This document shows positions 27,832 to 36,434 of a DNA stretch of 64,000 bases, piece by piece (the first letter of the stretch is position 1; each line of letters begins with the position of its first letter). Origin of the DNA: Rhodospirillales bacterium (GTDB lineage Bacteria; Pseudomonadota; Alphaproteobacteria; Rhodospirillales; JAPHRK01). The DNA lies in the NCBI GenBank assembly GCA_026196105.1, contig JAPHRK010000031.1, forward strand, positions 1 through 64,000, written 5' to 3'. A model generated the notes under the pieces. That model saw nothing but the letters and a program-made list of their open reading frames with translations. It was not told where the DNA came from and searched no databases. Made by a program: the position numbers and the translations under genes.

Positions 27832-28843
27832 AGGCACCGTCTCCATTGATTTCTCGTTTTAATCTCCCCTCTCCTAGGAGGTAGTGGAGGTGAGCAAGGC
27901 TTTCGCCAAGGGCAAAGAAAAGCTGGTGATCGTCAAGTTCACGGGTGAAGAGTTTTTTCAGTACCTCTGCCGTTGTTGAAGGCGTTGCGCAAACACCAAA
28001 AGTTTCTTCTATCCGCTCATCGTGATGGTGCGCTAACTGCTCCAAGCGCGGCTTTAAACCCGTGAAGGGGGTGTCATGGCTCGGCAGAACAAGGGTGTCA
28101 TCTGGCAAGTGCTCAAACTTAGGCAAGCTACTGAGGAAAAGCTCTAGAGGATTACCTTCTGGTTCTTGCGGCCAAACACTAACGTTAGGGCTAATGCGGG
28201 GGAGGATTTGATCCCCGGAGATCAGCACCTTTAAGTCTTCGCAGTAGAGGCAGGCATGTTCAATCGCATGACCTTTACCGACAATAATCTGCCATTCACG
28301 ACCATTGATCTCAATATTCACCCCTTCAGAGATACGGCGATAGGATTGAGGCAAGGGGGTAACGCGACCAGGATAGGGATTACCGCGTTTTTCGACCATT
28401 TCCATCAGCTCAGGGCTAAAGCCTGCTTTGCCATAAAAATCCGTAAAGACTTTGGAGCGTTCACCTTGCCCATTCTCCAAACTTAGCGCCATACCCATGG
28501 AGAACTCACCGACTGTCGTATACATGGGAATATCAAAGCGGCGGGTTATCCACCCAGCCAAACCAATGTGGTCGGGGTGGAAATGAGTAACGATAACGCG
28601 CTTTAAAGGACGACCTTGCAGCTCATTGGCAAAGATCGTCTCCCAATGTTCCTTAGTCGCATCAGTCGGAAAACCAGTATCCACAATGGCCCAACCATCT
28701 CCATCTTCGAGAAGCCACAGGTTGATGTGGTTGAGCTTAAAGGGCAAAGTCATACGGAGCCAATAAACGCCTTCCGCGACCTTGATGGTCTTTCCAGGTT
28801 CTGGAAGTTCATCAAACCGATACTCAACACCACTCTCAGCCAC
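27812..28843 (-). CDS. MBL-fold metallo-hydrolase (LACTB2-like C-terminal region)
   Basis: This 343-residue protein has zinc ligands in THFHPDHIGLAG, the histidine in GKGHAIEHACLYCEDLKVLISGDQ (fragment over about residues 195-218) and the Asp in SGDQILPRISPNVS. A helical C-terminal domain of about 80 residues follows, as in LACTB2-type or glyoxalase II-like hydrolases. Substrates could be acyl thioesters or RNA; this is unresolved. It is the first gene of the putative three-gene operon with the ETHE1-like and HDAC-family genes. Confidence 0.85.
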   Translation of the reverse strand: MAESGVEYRFDELPEPGKTIKVAEGVYWLRMTLPFKLNHINLWLLEDGDGWAIVDTGFPTDATKEHWETIFANELQGRPLKRVIVTHFHPDHIGLAGWITRRFDIPMYTTVGEFSMGMALSLENGQGERSKVFTDFYGKAGFSPELMEMVEKRGNPYPGRVTPLPQSYRRISEGVNIEINGREWQIIVGKGHAIEHACLYCEDLKVLISGDQILPRISPNVSVWPQEPEGNPLELFLSSLPKFEHLPDDTLVLPSHDTPFTGLKPRLEQLAHHHDERIEETFGVCATPSTTAEVLKKLFTRELDDHQLFFALGESLAHLHYLLGEGRLKREINGDGAYVFSQA

Positions 28844-28891
28844 GGGCTAACTCCTCAACAACTAGAACATTACCAATTTGAACATTGGGTC

Positions 28892-28920
28892 AAAAAAAAA
28901 GACGGTTATTAAAAACCGTC
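28892..28920 (-). terminator. Rho-independent terminator for the gene at 28975-29727
   Basis: GACGGTT (28901-28907) pairs with AACCGTC (28914-28920); on the minus strand the stem is followed by nine U residues (the A-run at 28892-28900). It separates the unknown gene upstream from the MBL operon. Confidence 0.85.
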
Positions 28921-28974
28921 CTTCTTTAATATGCTCTGAAAGCCCTTTTTCAAAGGCAAAAGTTTAGAATATTT

Positions 28975-29727
28975 TTAAGCTCTGGAACTTGAGAGCCAAA
29001 CTTCTTCACCAGCAATCCAGCGTAATTCCTCTTTGATCAAAGCAATATGCTCATGGTTTGGTGCTTTAAGAAGATCAGAAATAATGGCGTGGCGCACAGC
29101 TTGGGGGAACCTGGAGATGTTTTCCAGAAATAAGAATTTAATACCGGGTCGAATAGTTTTGGAAAGCAGCAAGGAGCAAACCAGTTTTTTGCGAATATCG
29201 CTGCGCAAGTTTCCTGCTTCGGTTAATTCAAAGAATTGGTGAACAAACAACTTAGGTGCCAGATCACCATCCATCAAAGCGCTTAAGTTAGCACGCAAAG
29301 CATCGGTATATTGTTTCCGGGCTCTGGCGATAAACTGAGCAGCATGACCATGAAGTTTGTTGATCATCTGAGGATTGAAATCAGATTCAGTCACCATGTC
29401 GATGCAGGTTTTAACCTGTTGATGTTTGGTTGTTTCACCAATAATTTCGAATACACCGTTAATTAGTCTTTTGCTTCCGGCAATCGGGCTCAAGCGAAGG
29501 GCTGCAGCAACCGCCATAGGGGGTTCTGGGTCGCGAGCAGAAACCAATGCCAGAGGCATGGGATCTTCAAAGGCCGTAAGGTCAATTCCTTTATTGAGCA
29601 GATGCTCAGGCATTAAGATACGATCAGCATCTCCCGGGACTAAAATCGGGTCTCCGGTTTTATAACTGCTCTTCACTTTGAGCGCGAGATCAATGCCGTC
29701 TTTGGTAATTCCTAAAGAATCAGTCAT
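28975..29727 (-). CDS. Conserved-looking protein of unknown function
   Basis: This 250-residue soluble protein has no signal peptide or membrane segment. The N-terminal third has a proline-rich stretch (DPEPPMAVAAALRLSP), and the C-terminal part is helical with LVCSLLLSKTIRPGIKFLFLE and ISRFPQAVRHAIISDLL. I do not recognise a family. It has its own terminator and is divergent from the gene at 30457 across the GANTC-rich region, so either or both could be regulated by that region. Confidence 0.7.
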   Translation of the reverse strand: MTDSLGITKDGIDLALKVKSSYKTGDPILVPGDADRILMPEHLLNKGIDLTAFEDPMPLALVSARDPEPPMAVAAALRLSPIAGSKRLINGVFEIIGETTKHQQVKTCIDMVTESDFNPQMINKLHGHAAQFIARARKQYTDALRANLSALMDGDLAPKLFVHQFFELTEAGNLRSDIRKKLVCSLLLSKTIRPGIKFLFLENISRFPQAVRHAIISDLLKAPNHEHIALIKEELRWIAGEEVWLSSSRA

Positions 29728-29904
29728 ATATTATTCACTGGGCTTTTGCCCATTTTCCCATTCATCAGCGCAAGCTGTACATCCAAATTTCCTAGAGAAC
29801 CCAAGCTTTTTGCCCGATTAATTCCCCAGGAACTACCTATATTAGTCTAAGTAGCACTCTAAACAAAACGCTTTTAGGTCAACAAATAGTTAAGAAAAGC
29901 AAAC

Positions 29905-30428
29905 GAATCGGGGATAAAAAAATGACTCTCGCCAGAGTCAAAATTCATCAAGCAAAACTATACTACAAATGCCGACACCAAAGAAAAGAAGCACAAAATG
30001 TAGTATTTCATAAAAATATCACACTAATTTATTTTTTTATTATTTTTTTACTTGAGAGATTCAATCAAAGACTCTGAATGATTCAATTAAAGACTCTAAA
30101 CGAGTCAGAAACGACTCAATCTAATTCATGAATAGAGTCACTATTTATAAACAAAATCATTTGGCCATATAAGGACTCACTGATAATTCTAGTGATTTTT
30201 TTTGATTTAATTAACATTAAAATAATTTAATATTTACAATTGACACGATTCTATGGATAGCTTAAACAAAATATTAAGAATATTACGGTTGGGACAACTG
30301 AATCAAAAATATTTAAACATCGGTTTAAAAGAGAAATAACTTAGTGAAGTAAAATCAGAGATAAAATTTTTCATTTAGGCAATAAAAAAATCGAATACTA
30401 ACGTTTTTCAAGATTGACTCCTTGAGTC
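29905..30428. promoter_or_regulatory. Cluster of 15 GANTC sites in an AT-rich divergent intergenic region
   Basis: The 729-bp gap 29728-30456 has no credible gene. GANTC, the recognition site of the alphaproteobacterial methyltransferase CcrM, begins at 29905, 29924, 29935, 30058, 30070, 30080, 30092, 30102, 30113, 30135, 30174, 30247, 30300, 30416 and 30424. Only one or two would be expected by chance in so AT-rich a stretch. The seven from 30058 to 30135 are spaced 12, 10, 12, 10, 11 and 22 bp, close to the helical repeat. The cluster lies between two divergent genes of unknown function. Methylation-sensitive control, for example through a GcrA-like factor, is inferred. Confidence 0.6.
30058..30123. 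repeat. Imperfect 22-bp tandem repeats within the GANTC cluster
   Basis: Units 30058-30079 and 30080-30101 agree at most positions: both begin GATTCAAT and carry AAAGACTCT. Unit 30102-30123 keeps the two GANTC sites at a similar spacing but is otherwise diverged. Each unit holds two GANTC sites on about the same face of the helix. This is not a CRISPR: units are tandem and there are no spacers. Confidence 0.7.
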
Positions 30429-30456
30429 AGTTCTACGGGGTTGAGAACAAGATAAA

Positions 30457-30789
30457 ATGAAACAGTCAGGTAGAAAGAAAAAGGGGAATCCTTTACCTTT
30501 TGATTATGCCGCCACAGCTCCCCTCCTCCACCTTCCTGAATTGGATAAAGGGAACAAAGGCGATAAACGCCACTGTCATGCGATCCAATTTTCTGAAAAA
30601 GGCTGCCCCGACGACATTTATATCGAATTAGTATTTGCTGAGACTCAAGAAGAAGCCTGCCATATTACTTTAGATATGTTTCCCGGTGCTTTTATTTTAT
30701 CAGTAAAGACAGTCAAAAATAATCCAACATCGACCAAACCCGGCGCCCGTTTTATCAACGGACAATTTGTTCCCGTTCGTTCTCACTAA
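30457..30789 (+). CDS. Small protein of unknown function
   Basis: This 110-residue protein has a basic N-terminus (MKQSGRKKKGNPLPFDY) and a mixed alpha/beta core with two cysteines and a histidine (RHCHAIQF, KGCPDDIYIELVF), ending GARFINGQFVPVRSH. There is no signal peptide or membrane helix. I do not recognise a family. The gene starts 28 bp past the last GANTC site and is divergent from the unknown gene at 28975. The ribosome site is weak (GAACAAGATAAA). Confidence 0.6.
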   Translation: MKQSGRKKKGNPLPFDYAATAPLLHLPELDKGNKGDKRHCHAIQFSEKGCPDDIYIELVFAETQEEACHITLDMFPGAFILSVKTVKNNPTSTKPGARFINGQFVPVRSH

Positions 30790-30900
30790 ATTTTTCCCCA
30801 TAAAAAAGCAGATTCTTACCCAAAGAGGTTTTCTCAAAGGGGCGTTCATGCTTAAAACCCCTTTAGGAATTTTCAAATATATTAGGGGCTGGGAAAAAAC

Positions 30901-31929
30901 ATGCAGGATATGAGGACGACCTTCACTCATTTCATCATTGAAGAGCAACGCAGAGTCAAAGGCTCGGGTGTTTTCACATCTCTCCTGCACGAAGTTATTA
31001 CAGCTTGCAAAATTATCTCAAGCCAAGTCGGACGCGGGGCCCTTGTCGGTACTCATGGCAATTTGGAAACTGAAAACGTTCAAGGTGAAACTCAAAAAAT
31101 CCTCGATGTGATATCCAACGAAGTTTTCCTCAAAGAAAACCAAATGAGCGGAAACTTTGCGGCGATGGCTTCAGAGGAGATGGAAGATGTTTATCAAATC
31201 CCATCTCAATATCCCAAAGGGAATTACCTATTGGTTTTTGATCCCCTTGACGGTTCCTCCAATGTGGGCGTCAATGTTTCTGTCGGGACCATCTTCTCGA
31301 TCTTGCGATGTCCTGAAGGGGTAACCGAGCCAACTGCAGAAGATTTTCTCCAGCCCGGCACCCAACAGGTATGCGCGGGTTACGCTCTTTATGGCTCCTC
31401 AACTACTCTAGTTCTCACCACAGGGCGTGGGGTTAACGGTTTTACCCTTGATCGGAACATCGGATCATTTGTCCTCACCCACCCCAACATGCGGGTGCCT
31501 GAAGAAACGGCTGAGTACGCAATTAACTCTTCCCGAACTCGTTTTTGGGAACCAGCCATCAAACGTTATGTGGATGAAGTACAGCAAGGTGCTGAAGGGC
31601 CTAACGGTAAAAACTACACCCTTCGCTGGATTGCCTCCATGGTGGCTGATGTCCATCGTATTCTTAGCCGTGGCGGTGTTTTCATGTACCCCATGGATAG
31701 CGACAACAAAGACAAAGGCGGTAAACTCCGTTTGCTTTATGAAGCCAACCCTATGTCTTTTTTGATCGAGCAAGCTGGCGGCATGGCGATTACGGGTCGC
31801 CAGAGGATTATGGAAGTTCAACCAACTGGGCTGCATCAACGGATTTCAGTAATCTTGGGTTCTAAAAACGATATTGAAAAAATTCTTCGTTATCATCAAG
31901 AAGCAGACGAAGCAGCAAAAGCGAAATAG
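30901..31929 (+). CDS. fbp: Class I fructose-1,6-bisphosphatase
   Basis: This 342-residue Mg2+-dependent enzyme hydrolyses fructose 1,6-bisphosphate to fructose 6-phosphate. The metal-binding [20 protein letters not shown] and the substrate-binding [24 protein letters not shown] are both intact (fragments). The C-terminus (EADEAAKAK) is slightly extended. It acts in gluconeogenesis and the Calvin cycle; no cbb genes are in the window, so gluconeogenesis is the default. The opposing enzyme pfk is 3 kb away on the other strand. Confidence 0.95.
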   Translation: MQDMRTTFTHFIIEEQRRVKGSGVFTSLLHEVITACKIISSQVGRGALVGTHGNLETENVQGETQKILDVISNEVFLKENQMSGNFAAMASEEMEDVYQIPSQYPKGNYLLVFDPLDGSSNVGVNVSVGTIFSILRCPEGVTEPTAEDFLQPGTQQVCAGYALYGSSTTLVLTTGRGVNGFTLDRNIGSFVLTHPNMRVPEETAEYAINSSRTRFWEPAIKRYVDEVQQGAEGPNGKNYTLRWIASMVADVHRILSRGGVFMYPMDSDNKDKGGKLRLLYEANPMSFLIEQAGGMAITGRQRIMEVQPTGLHQRISVILGSKNDIEKILRYHQEADEAAKAK

Positions 31930-31952
31930 AAGAACACACTAAGGAACAAAAA

Positions 31953-32375
31953 ATGGCAACAAAGAAACCCTTTGTACATAAAAGCCCGGTTCGTTTCACC
32001 CATACAGATCCAGCGGGTTATGTCTTCTTTCCTCGATTTTTCGAGATGTTTCAGGCTGCTGTAGAAGATTGGTTTAACGAAGGTCTCGAAGTCGACTATG
32101 CCGGAATGGTCAACAACCTCGGTCTCGGGCTTCCTACTGCTAAAACCGAGTGCACATTTATGAGACCGTGCAAACTTGGCGAAATGTTGGAACTCTCCGT
32201 CATCTTGGAGAAAATTGGGACATCTTCCATTAGCCTTCGATTTGATGGTCATGTTAATGGAGAACTTCGTTTGCAGGCAAAATCTGTATTAGTCGTAATT
32301 AGCTTAGAGACCGGAAAAGCAGAACCAATTAGTGACGACCTAAGAACTCGCCTCTCTTGGTTTAGCCCAGCTTAA
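31953..32375 (+). CDS. Acyl-CoA thioesterase, 4-hydroxybenzoyl-CoA thioesterase family
   Basis: This 140-residue hot-dog-fold protein has the family signature RFTHTDPAGYVFFPRFFEM, where the Asp of HTDPAG is the catalytic residue. It hydrolyses acyl- or aroyl-CoA thioesters in the cytoplasm; the acyl group is not predictable. It is 23 bp downstream of fbp and is probably co-transcribed. It is convergent with the response-regulator gene, with only seven bases between stops. Confidence 0.88.
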   Translation: MATKKPFVHKSPVRFTHTDPAGYVFFPRFFEMFQAAVEDWFNEGLEVDYAGMVNNLGLGLPTAKTECTFMRPCKLGEMLELSVILEKIGTSSISLRFDGHVNGELRLQAKSVLVVISLETGKAEPISDDLRTRLSWFSPA

Positions 32376-32382
32376 GGTTTAA

Positions 32383-33423
32383 TTACGCCAGAACCGCAGA
32401 ACCTGTTAAAACAAGTTTTACAAGCTCAGGTTGGCGGTTGGTTTCGGTTTTTCTGAACGCTTGTTTTAGATGGCTGCGAACCGTGTTCATACTCACCCCA
32501 AATTCTTCCGCCGCCGTTTCGAGACGCTTGCCAGAAACGAGAGCATGAACCACCCGTGCTTCAGCATCGGTTAAGTCATACATGCGAGAGATTGTTTCTC
32601 TTGTTGGAATTTGTTGTTTCTCAGGATCGGTAATAAAAATGGCGGCTAATGAATTTTTTCCGCCAGCTTCCTCTGGCTTCAATGGGGCAACCACAATTGA
32701 AAGAGCACGGGCAAGAGAAGGACGCTCAATTGAAATTCCTCCACCCTCATTAGCCTGTCTCGTGTCATTTGCTGTCTCTGAAACTAAGGTTTTTAGTTTA
32801 TGAGTATCATCAGTCTTCCAAGCCCGACAGATACCCGTTGGCCCAACCTCGATACCATCTGCCTGATCAATAATTTCAGCCCCATGGCGGTTCATAAAAA
32901 CCACTTTTGAATTGGCATCAACAATAACGACACCTACAGGAAGGTGATTAAGGGCTGCAGCACCTAGGCCGTCATCAAACTCTACTCGGCCAAATTGAGT
33001 CGAAGGTTTTTCTTTAGCCTCATCCATATCCAAGGTGGTTGGTAAATAGGTTTCCCCCTCAAGAATCATGTTGAGAGCACTCAACATTTCATCACTTCCT
33101 GAGGACTTGAAAATGTATCCAGCAGCACCTTCTTTGAGGGTCTCCTTAATGATGGCGCCGTCTTCAGATGCTGAAAGTATCACAGCGGGAGTCATAGGGG
33201 CCATTGCTTGAACTTCAGCCAGCCCCTGTAAGCCATCCATCCCAGGCATGTGAAAGTCTAAAATGATGAGTGACAATTCTTGCTGTTGTTCAACCACGTT
33301 CAGCAATTGGTGGAAATCTTGTGCCTCAAAAACCTCGGCATCCGGATCTAACCGTGCGAGTACGGTTTTCACACCATCTAAAACAAGTTGATGATCATCC
33401 GCGACAACAATACGCATCGCCAT
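32383..33423 (-). CDS. Response regulator: REC-PAS-LuxR-type HTH
   Basis: This 346-residue protein has a receiver (acceptor Asp56 in LIILDFHMPGMDG, conserved Lys in GYIFKSS), a middle PAS-like domain (about 155-255: LPVGVVIVDANSKVVFMN) and a C-terminal LuxR/NarL HTH (LTDAEARVVHALVSGKRLE... about 285-340). A PAS domain between receiver and HTH is unusual and would allow a second input. It is 165 bp downstream of a soluble hybrid kinase in the same direction, the likely partner. Target genes are unknown. Confidence 0.9.
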   Translation of the reverse strand: MAMRIVVADDHQLVLDGVKTVLARLDPDAEVFEAQDFHQLLNVVEQQQELSLIILDFHMPGMDGLQGLAEVQAMAPMTPAVILSASEDGAIIKETLKEGAAGYIFKSSGSDEMLSALNMILEGETYLPTTLDMDEAKEKPSTQFGRVEFDDGLGAAALNHLPVGVVIVDANSKVVFMNRHGAEIIDQADGIEVGPTGICRAWKTDDTHKLKTLVSETANDTRQANEGGGISIERPSLARALSIVVAPLKPEEAGGKNSLAAIFITDPEKQQIPTRETISRMYDLTDAEARVVHALVSGKRLETAAEEFGVSMNTVRSHLKQAFRKTETNRQPELVKLVLTGSAVLA

Positions 33424-33588
33424 TAGACCATTTCCTTAACAATCAAGAGTAGTCCTCAGCATTTAACTTGCAGCTATTTTTATTGGCTGTATTTCCCATA
33501 GGATACCGATTTCTCATAACAAAATAAGTTAAGCTTTGATATTAAGAATGTAAATGGGGTTTCCACATGGTAATTATTGTACTTTAGG

Positions 33589-34827
33589 CTACAAACGAAT
33601 TTTTCCAGCAATGGCGTTGCGAATAACTTGTCGTAATTTTGCTGGTTGCAAAGGTTTGTGCATCAGCAAACAACCGTTCTCTTTTGCTTCTACTCGCAAA
33701 GAAGAATCCGTGTCGCCAGTCACCATAACGGCAGGAATTGTTTGCCCAATTTTATCTCGAATTTGAGTAACGGCCTCCATACCAGAAATACCCTCGCCTA
33801 ACCTGAAATCAGCAATAATTAGAACAATGGGAGAGGATTTCTCCTGGATACTCTCAAGGGCTTTTTGCAGTGTTTCTGCGGCAAAGTAAGCATATCCCCA
33901 TGTTTCGAGCAAGATACTCATCGAGTCTAACACGACCGTATCATCATCAATCACGACGATCCTTGGCTCATGATTAAAATTAGTTTCCATTCCTTCATTC
34001 TTAATTTCTTTTCGGCCCTCTATTAGGCCGTAGTCACAAGGTACCTCTACACAAAAAGTGCTTCCCTCCCCAACTACAGATTTAAGGTTAACTGGATGGT
34101 CCAACAAACCTGATAAACGTTTAACATTGGCCAATCCCAAGCCTAAATTTTGGGCATTACGAATATCTTTATGCTCAAGCTTATAAAATTCTCTGAAAAT
34201 ATTCTCAGTTTCAGATTCAGGAATGCCTACACCAGTATCCTGAATTTGGATGAGTACCTTTTCCCCTTTAACCTCACAACTAATAGCAACCTCTCCCTCT
34301 AGACTGTAGTTGAGACTATTTGCCATTAAGTAACTGAGCATGCGTTCAAGATAAGTCTTGTCACTGATGGTACGCAGAGAAACATCTGCAATATTGAGTT
34401 TGATTTCTTTAGCGTCTGCCAATGGCTGGTATTGAGCTTTTAAACGTGAAAAAACTTCACCTATCCAGAGAACTTGTTTCTCAGGTAGGACAACACCAGA
34501 TTCAAGTTTGGCAAGATCTACCAAACTAACCAAGTGGCCTTCTAATATCTTTTGAGAATTTTGTATTTGCGAAACAACATCTAAAAAACTTTGATTATTC
34601 TCCGGAATTTCCTGGATGATTTTTTGCTCAAGAGATGTGGCAAAGAGCCCTAAAGCATGTAAGGGTTGGCGTAAGTCATGGTTGGCCGTTACAAAAAACT
34701 TATTTTTCGCATTATTGGCCCATTGAGCCTCTAACTTAGCCTGAGTGAGCTCTTTATTTTTCTCAATGAGAGCCTGGTTTTCAGCTTTAAGCTCGGCAAT
34801 AATTTTTTCTATTTGATCTTTAGTCAA
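33589..34827 (-). CDS. Soluble hybrid histidine kinase with C-terminal receiver
   Basis: This 412-residue protein has a short N-terminal coiled coil, HisKA with His50 in TANHDLRQPLHALG, an ATPase domain (DTGVGIPESE, GLGLANVKRL) and a receiver with Asp340 in IIADFRLGEG. No membrane helix or PAS domain is present, so input must come through a partner protein or the coiled coil. The start is TTG; there is no ATG in frame and only a weak GGGC site. It is related in H-box and receiver style to the kinase at 4570. It probably works with the REC-PAS-LuxR regulator immediately downstream. Confidence 0.9.
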   Translation of the reverse strand: MTKDQIEKIIAELKAENQALIEKNKELTQAKLEAQWANNAKNKFFVTANHDLRQPLHALGLFATSLEQKIIQEIPENNQSFLDVVSQIQNSQKILEGHLVSLVDLAKLESGVVLPEKQVLWIGEVFSRLKAQYQPLADAKEIKLNIADVSLRTISDKTYLERMLSYLMANSLNYSLEGEVAISCEVKGEKVLIQIQDTGVGIPESETENIFREFYKLEHKDIRNAQNLGLGLANVKRLSGLLDHPVNLKSVVGEGSTFCVEVPCDYGLIEGRKEIKNEGMETNFNHEPRIVVIDDDTVVLDSMSILLETWGYAYFAAETLQKALESIQEKSSPIVLIIADFRLGEGISGMEAVTQIRDKIGQTIPAVMVTGDTDSSLRVEAKENGCLLMHKPLQPAKLRQVIRNAIAGKIRL

Positions 34828-34883
34828 TTGCCCGTCTTTTCCATATTTTTATAGTTTTATCTATAGCCACATGAACTGTGTGA

Positions 34884-34920
34884 CAAAAAAAGAGGGCGGT
34901 TGTCAAATGACACCCGCCCT
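34884..34920 (-). terminator. Terminator downstream of pfkA
   Basis: AGGGCGG-T-TGTC (34893-34904) pairs with GACA-C-CCGCCCT (34909-34920) with one mismatch, and the minus strand continues CTCTTTTTTT. It lies 136 bp past the phosphofructokinase stop. Confidence 0.75.
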
Positions 34921-35055
34921 TAGTCCGCCGAGAAACTATGTTTTGCTCACAACCTAGTATGAAGGACCAAGCTGCTGAAAAGGATTATGTAATATCCGGA
35001 CAGACACGTCGTCACTCAAACAGGTGAGAAATTGTGTTTATTTAAAAAAATTAGA

Positions 35056-36144
35056 TTAATCCCCTAAACAAATACCCAAACCGCGAGCCGTCGCGACAAT
35101 TGTCCCGCCTAAATCTACATTACTATAACGAACAACCACCTCCTCAAGTGGCACATCAACAACGCCTCTGTGTTGCCACGCCACCATGCGGTTAGATTTT
35201 CCCTGAGCAATCAAATCAACAGCATGGACCCCAAAGGCAGAAGCAATCAAACGATCGCGCATGGCGGGTTGCCCTCCCCTTTGTACATGCCCTAGAACGG
35301 TCACTCTCGTTTCTGCTCCAGTCATTTCATGAATTTTCTCACCGATAATATGGCCAACGCCACCATAGAGAACTTGTCCATCAACCATGTTTTGCAGCAT
35401 GGTTTTACCAGCTTCATCCTTGATAGCCTCAGAACATACAACCAGAGAATGATGACGTCCGCTTGCCATTACCGCCTTAATTTTCTCAGCAACTTTATCC
35501 AGATTCACTGGAATTTCAGGAATGAGAATAACGTCGGCTCCCCCCGCAATACCTGCATGGATAGCAATATGCCCCGCATCGCGCCCCATAACCTCAAGAA
35601 TCATCACTCGGCTATGGCTGGCCGCTGTAGGCTGTAAACGATCAAGAGCGTCAACGGCAGAGTTAACAGCTGTGGTAAACCCAACTGAAAATTCAGTAAA
35701 AGCAACATCATTATCAATTGTTTTAGGAACACCAATAAATTGGAACTCTCCTTTTTCAGCGAGGCGATTAAGAATTTTCATACTCCCATCCCCCCCAATC
35801 CCGATAAGGGCATCAACCCCTAGGTCTTTAAGCCCATCAATAATCTCATCAGACCGATCTTTATGGCTGCCATCCGACATCGGGTAATTAAATGGATCAC
35901 CTTTATTGGTTGTTCCGAGAATCGTCCCTCCCAGCCTTAAGATATTCCCTGTGAACAATTTGAGAGTTAATGTTTCACAATCAACAGGGCGGTCCATTAA
36001 TCCTTTGGTACCATTGCGAACCCCAAGGACTTCCCAGCCAAAACCTTCGACGGCACGATGCACTACCGCTCGAATTACAGCGTTCAACCCCGCACAGTCA
36101 CCACCGCTGGTAAGGACGGCAATTTTTCTAATTTCTTTCTTCAT
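35056..36144 (-). CDS. pfkA: 6-phosphofructokinase, ATP-type with PKTIDND signature
   Basis: This 362-residue protein phosphorylates fructose 6-phosphate. The nucleotide motif GGDGS (residues 117-121) has Gly at the position that discriminates ATP from pyrophosphate use, where PPi enzymes have Asp. The next motif is PKTIDND (140-146, catalytic Asp144), with Lys where E. coli PfkA has Gly124. This Gly/Lys combination is typical of group III ATP-PFKs, which are usually not allosterically regulated in the E. coli manner. ATP use is therefore inferred, not certain. Confidence 0.9.
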   Translation of the reverse strand: MKKEIRKIAVLTSGGDCAGLNAVIRAVVHRAVEGFGWEVLGVRNGTKGLMDRPVDCETLTLKLFTGNILRLGGTILGTTNKGDPFNYPMSDGSHKDRSDEIIDGLKDLGVDALIGIGGDGSMKILNRLAEKGEFQFIGVPKTIDNDVAFTEFSVGFTTAVNSAVDALDRLQPTAASHSRVMILEVMGRDAGHIAIHAGIAGGADVILIPEIPVNLDKVAEKIKAVMASGRHHSLVVCSEAIKDEAGKTMLQNMVDGQVLYGGVGHIIGEKIHEMTGAETRVTVLGHVQRGGQPAMRDRLIASAFGVHAVDLIAQGKSNRMVAWQHRGVVDVPLEEVVVRYSNVDLGGTIVATARGLGICLGD

Positions 36145-36233
36145 ATTCCCTCAGTGTCATACACTTTATATGCTGTTTTAAATTTCCAAAAAATTCTGCT
36201 ACAATTATTGAAGGAAATAGGATACGAAGGCGA

Positions 36234-36434
36234 ATGGAAAATATCGAAGCTTTGAATAATCAACTTGAAGAAATGCGAGCGGAACATCGTTCCCTCGACG
36301 AAAAAATTACTCAACTCATACAAGACTCCACCCAGGATGCTCTTGAGATTCAACGTTTAAAAAAGCGCAAGCTTAAGCTCAAAGATATAATCGTCAAAAT
36401 TGAGAATGATTTACTGCCTGATATCATCGCTTAA
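36234..36434 (+). CDS. DUF465 (YdcH-like) small protein, copy 2
   Basis: This is a 66-residue helical protein, MENIEALNNQLEEMRAEHRS then a Gln/Asp-rich turn and QRLKKRKLKLKDIIVKIEN. It has the same two-helix layout and basic second helix (KKRKLKLKD vs KKQKLKIKD) as the copy at 13733. A GAAGG site is close upstream. Its stop overlaps the stop of the opposing gene in a shared TTAA. Confidence 0.75.
   Translation: MENIEALNNQLEEMRAEHRSLDEKITQLIQDSTQDALEIQRLKKRKLKLKDIIVKIENDLLPDIIA

Noticed and set aside
30058..30123. CRISPR array
   Set aside because: Units are 22 bp, tandem with no spacers between them, and vary by several positions; no cas genes are present.
29905..30428. Chromosomal origin of replication
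   Set aside because: AT-rich with many GANTC sites, but I found no clear DnaA box (TTATNCACA) and no dnaA, parAB, hemE or gyr genes nearby.
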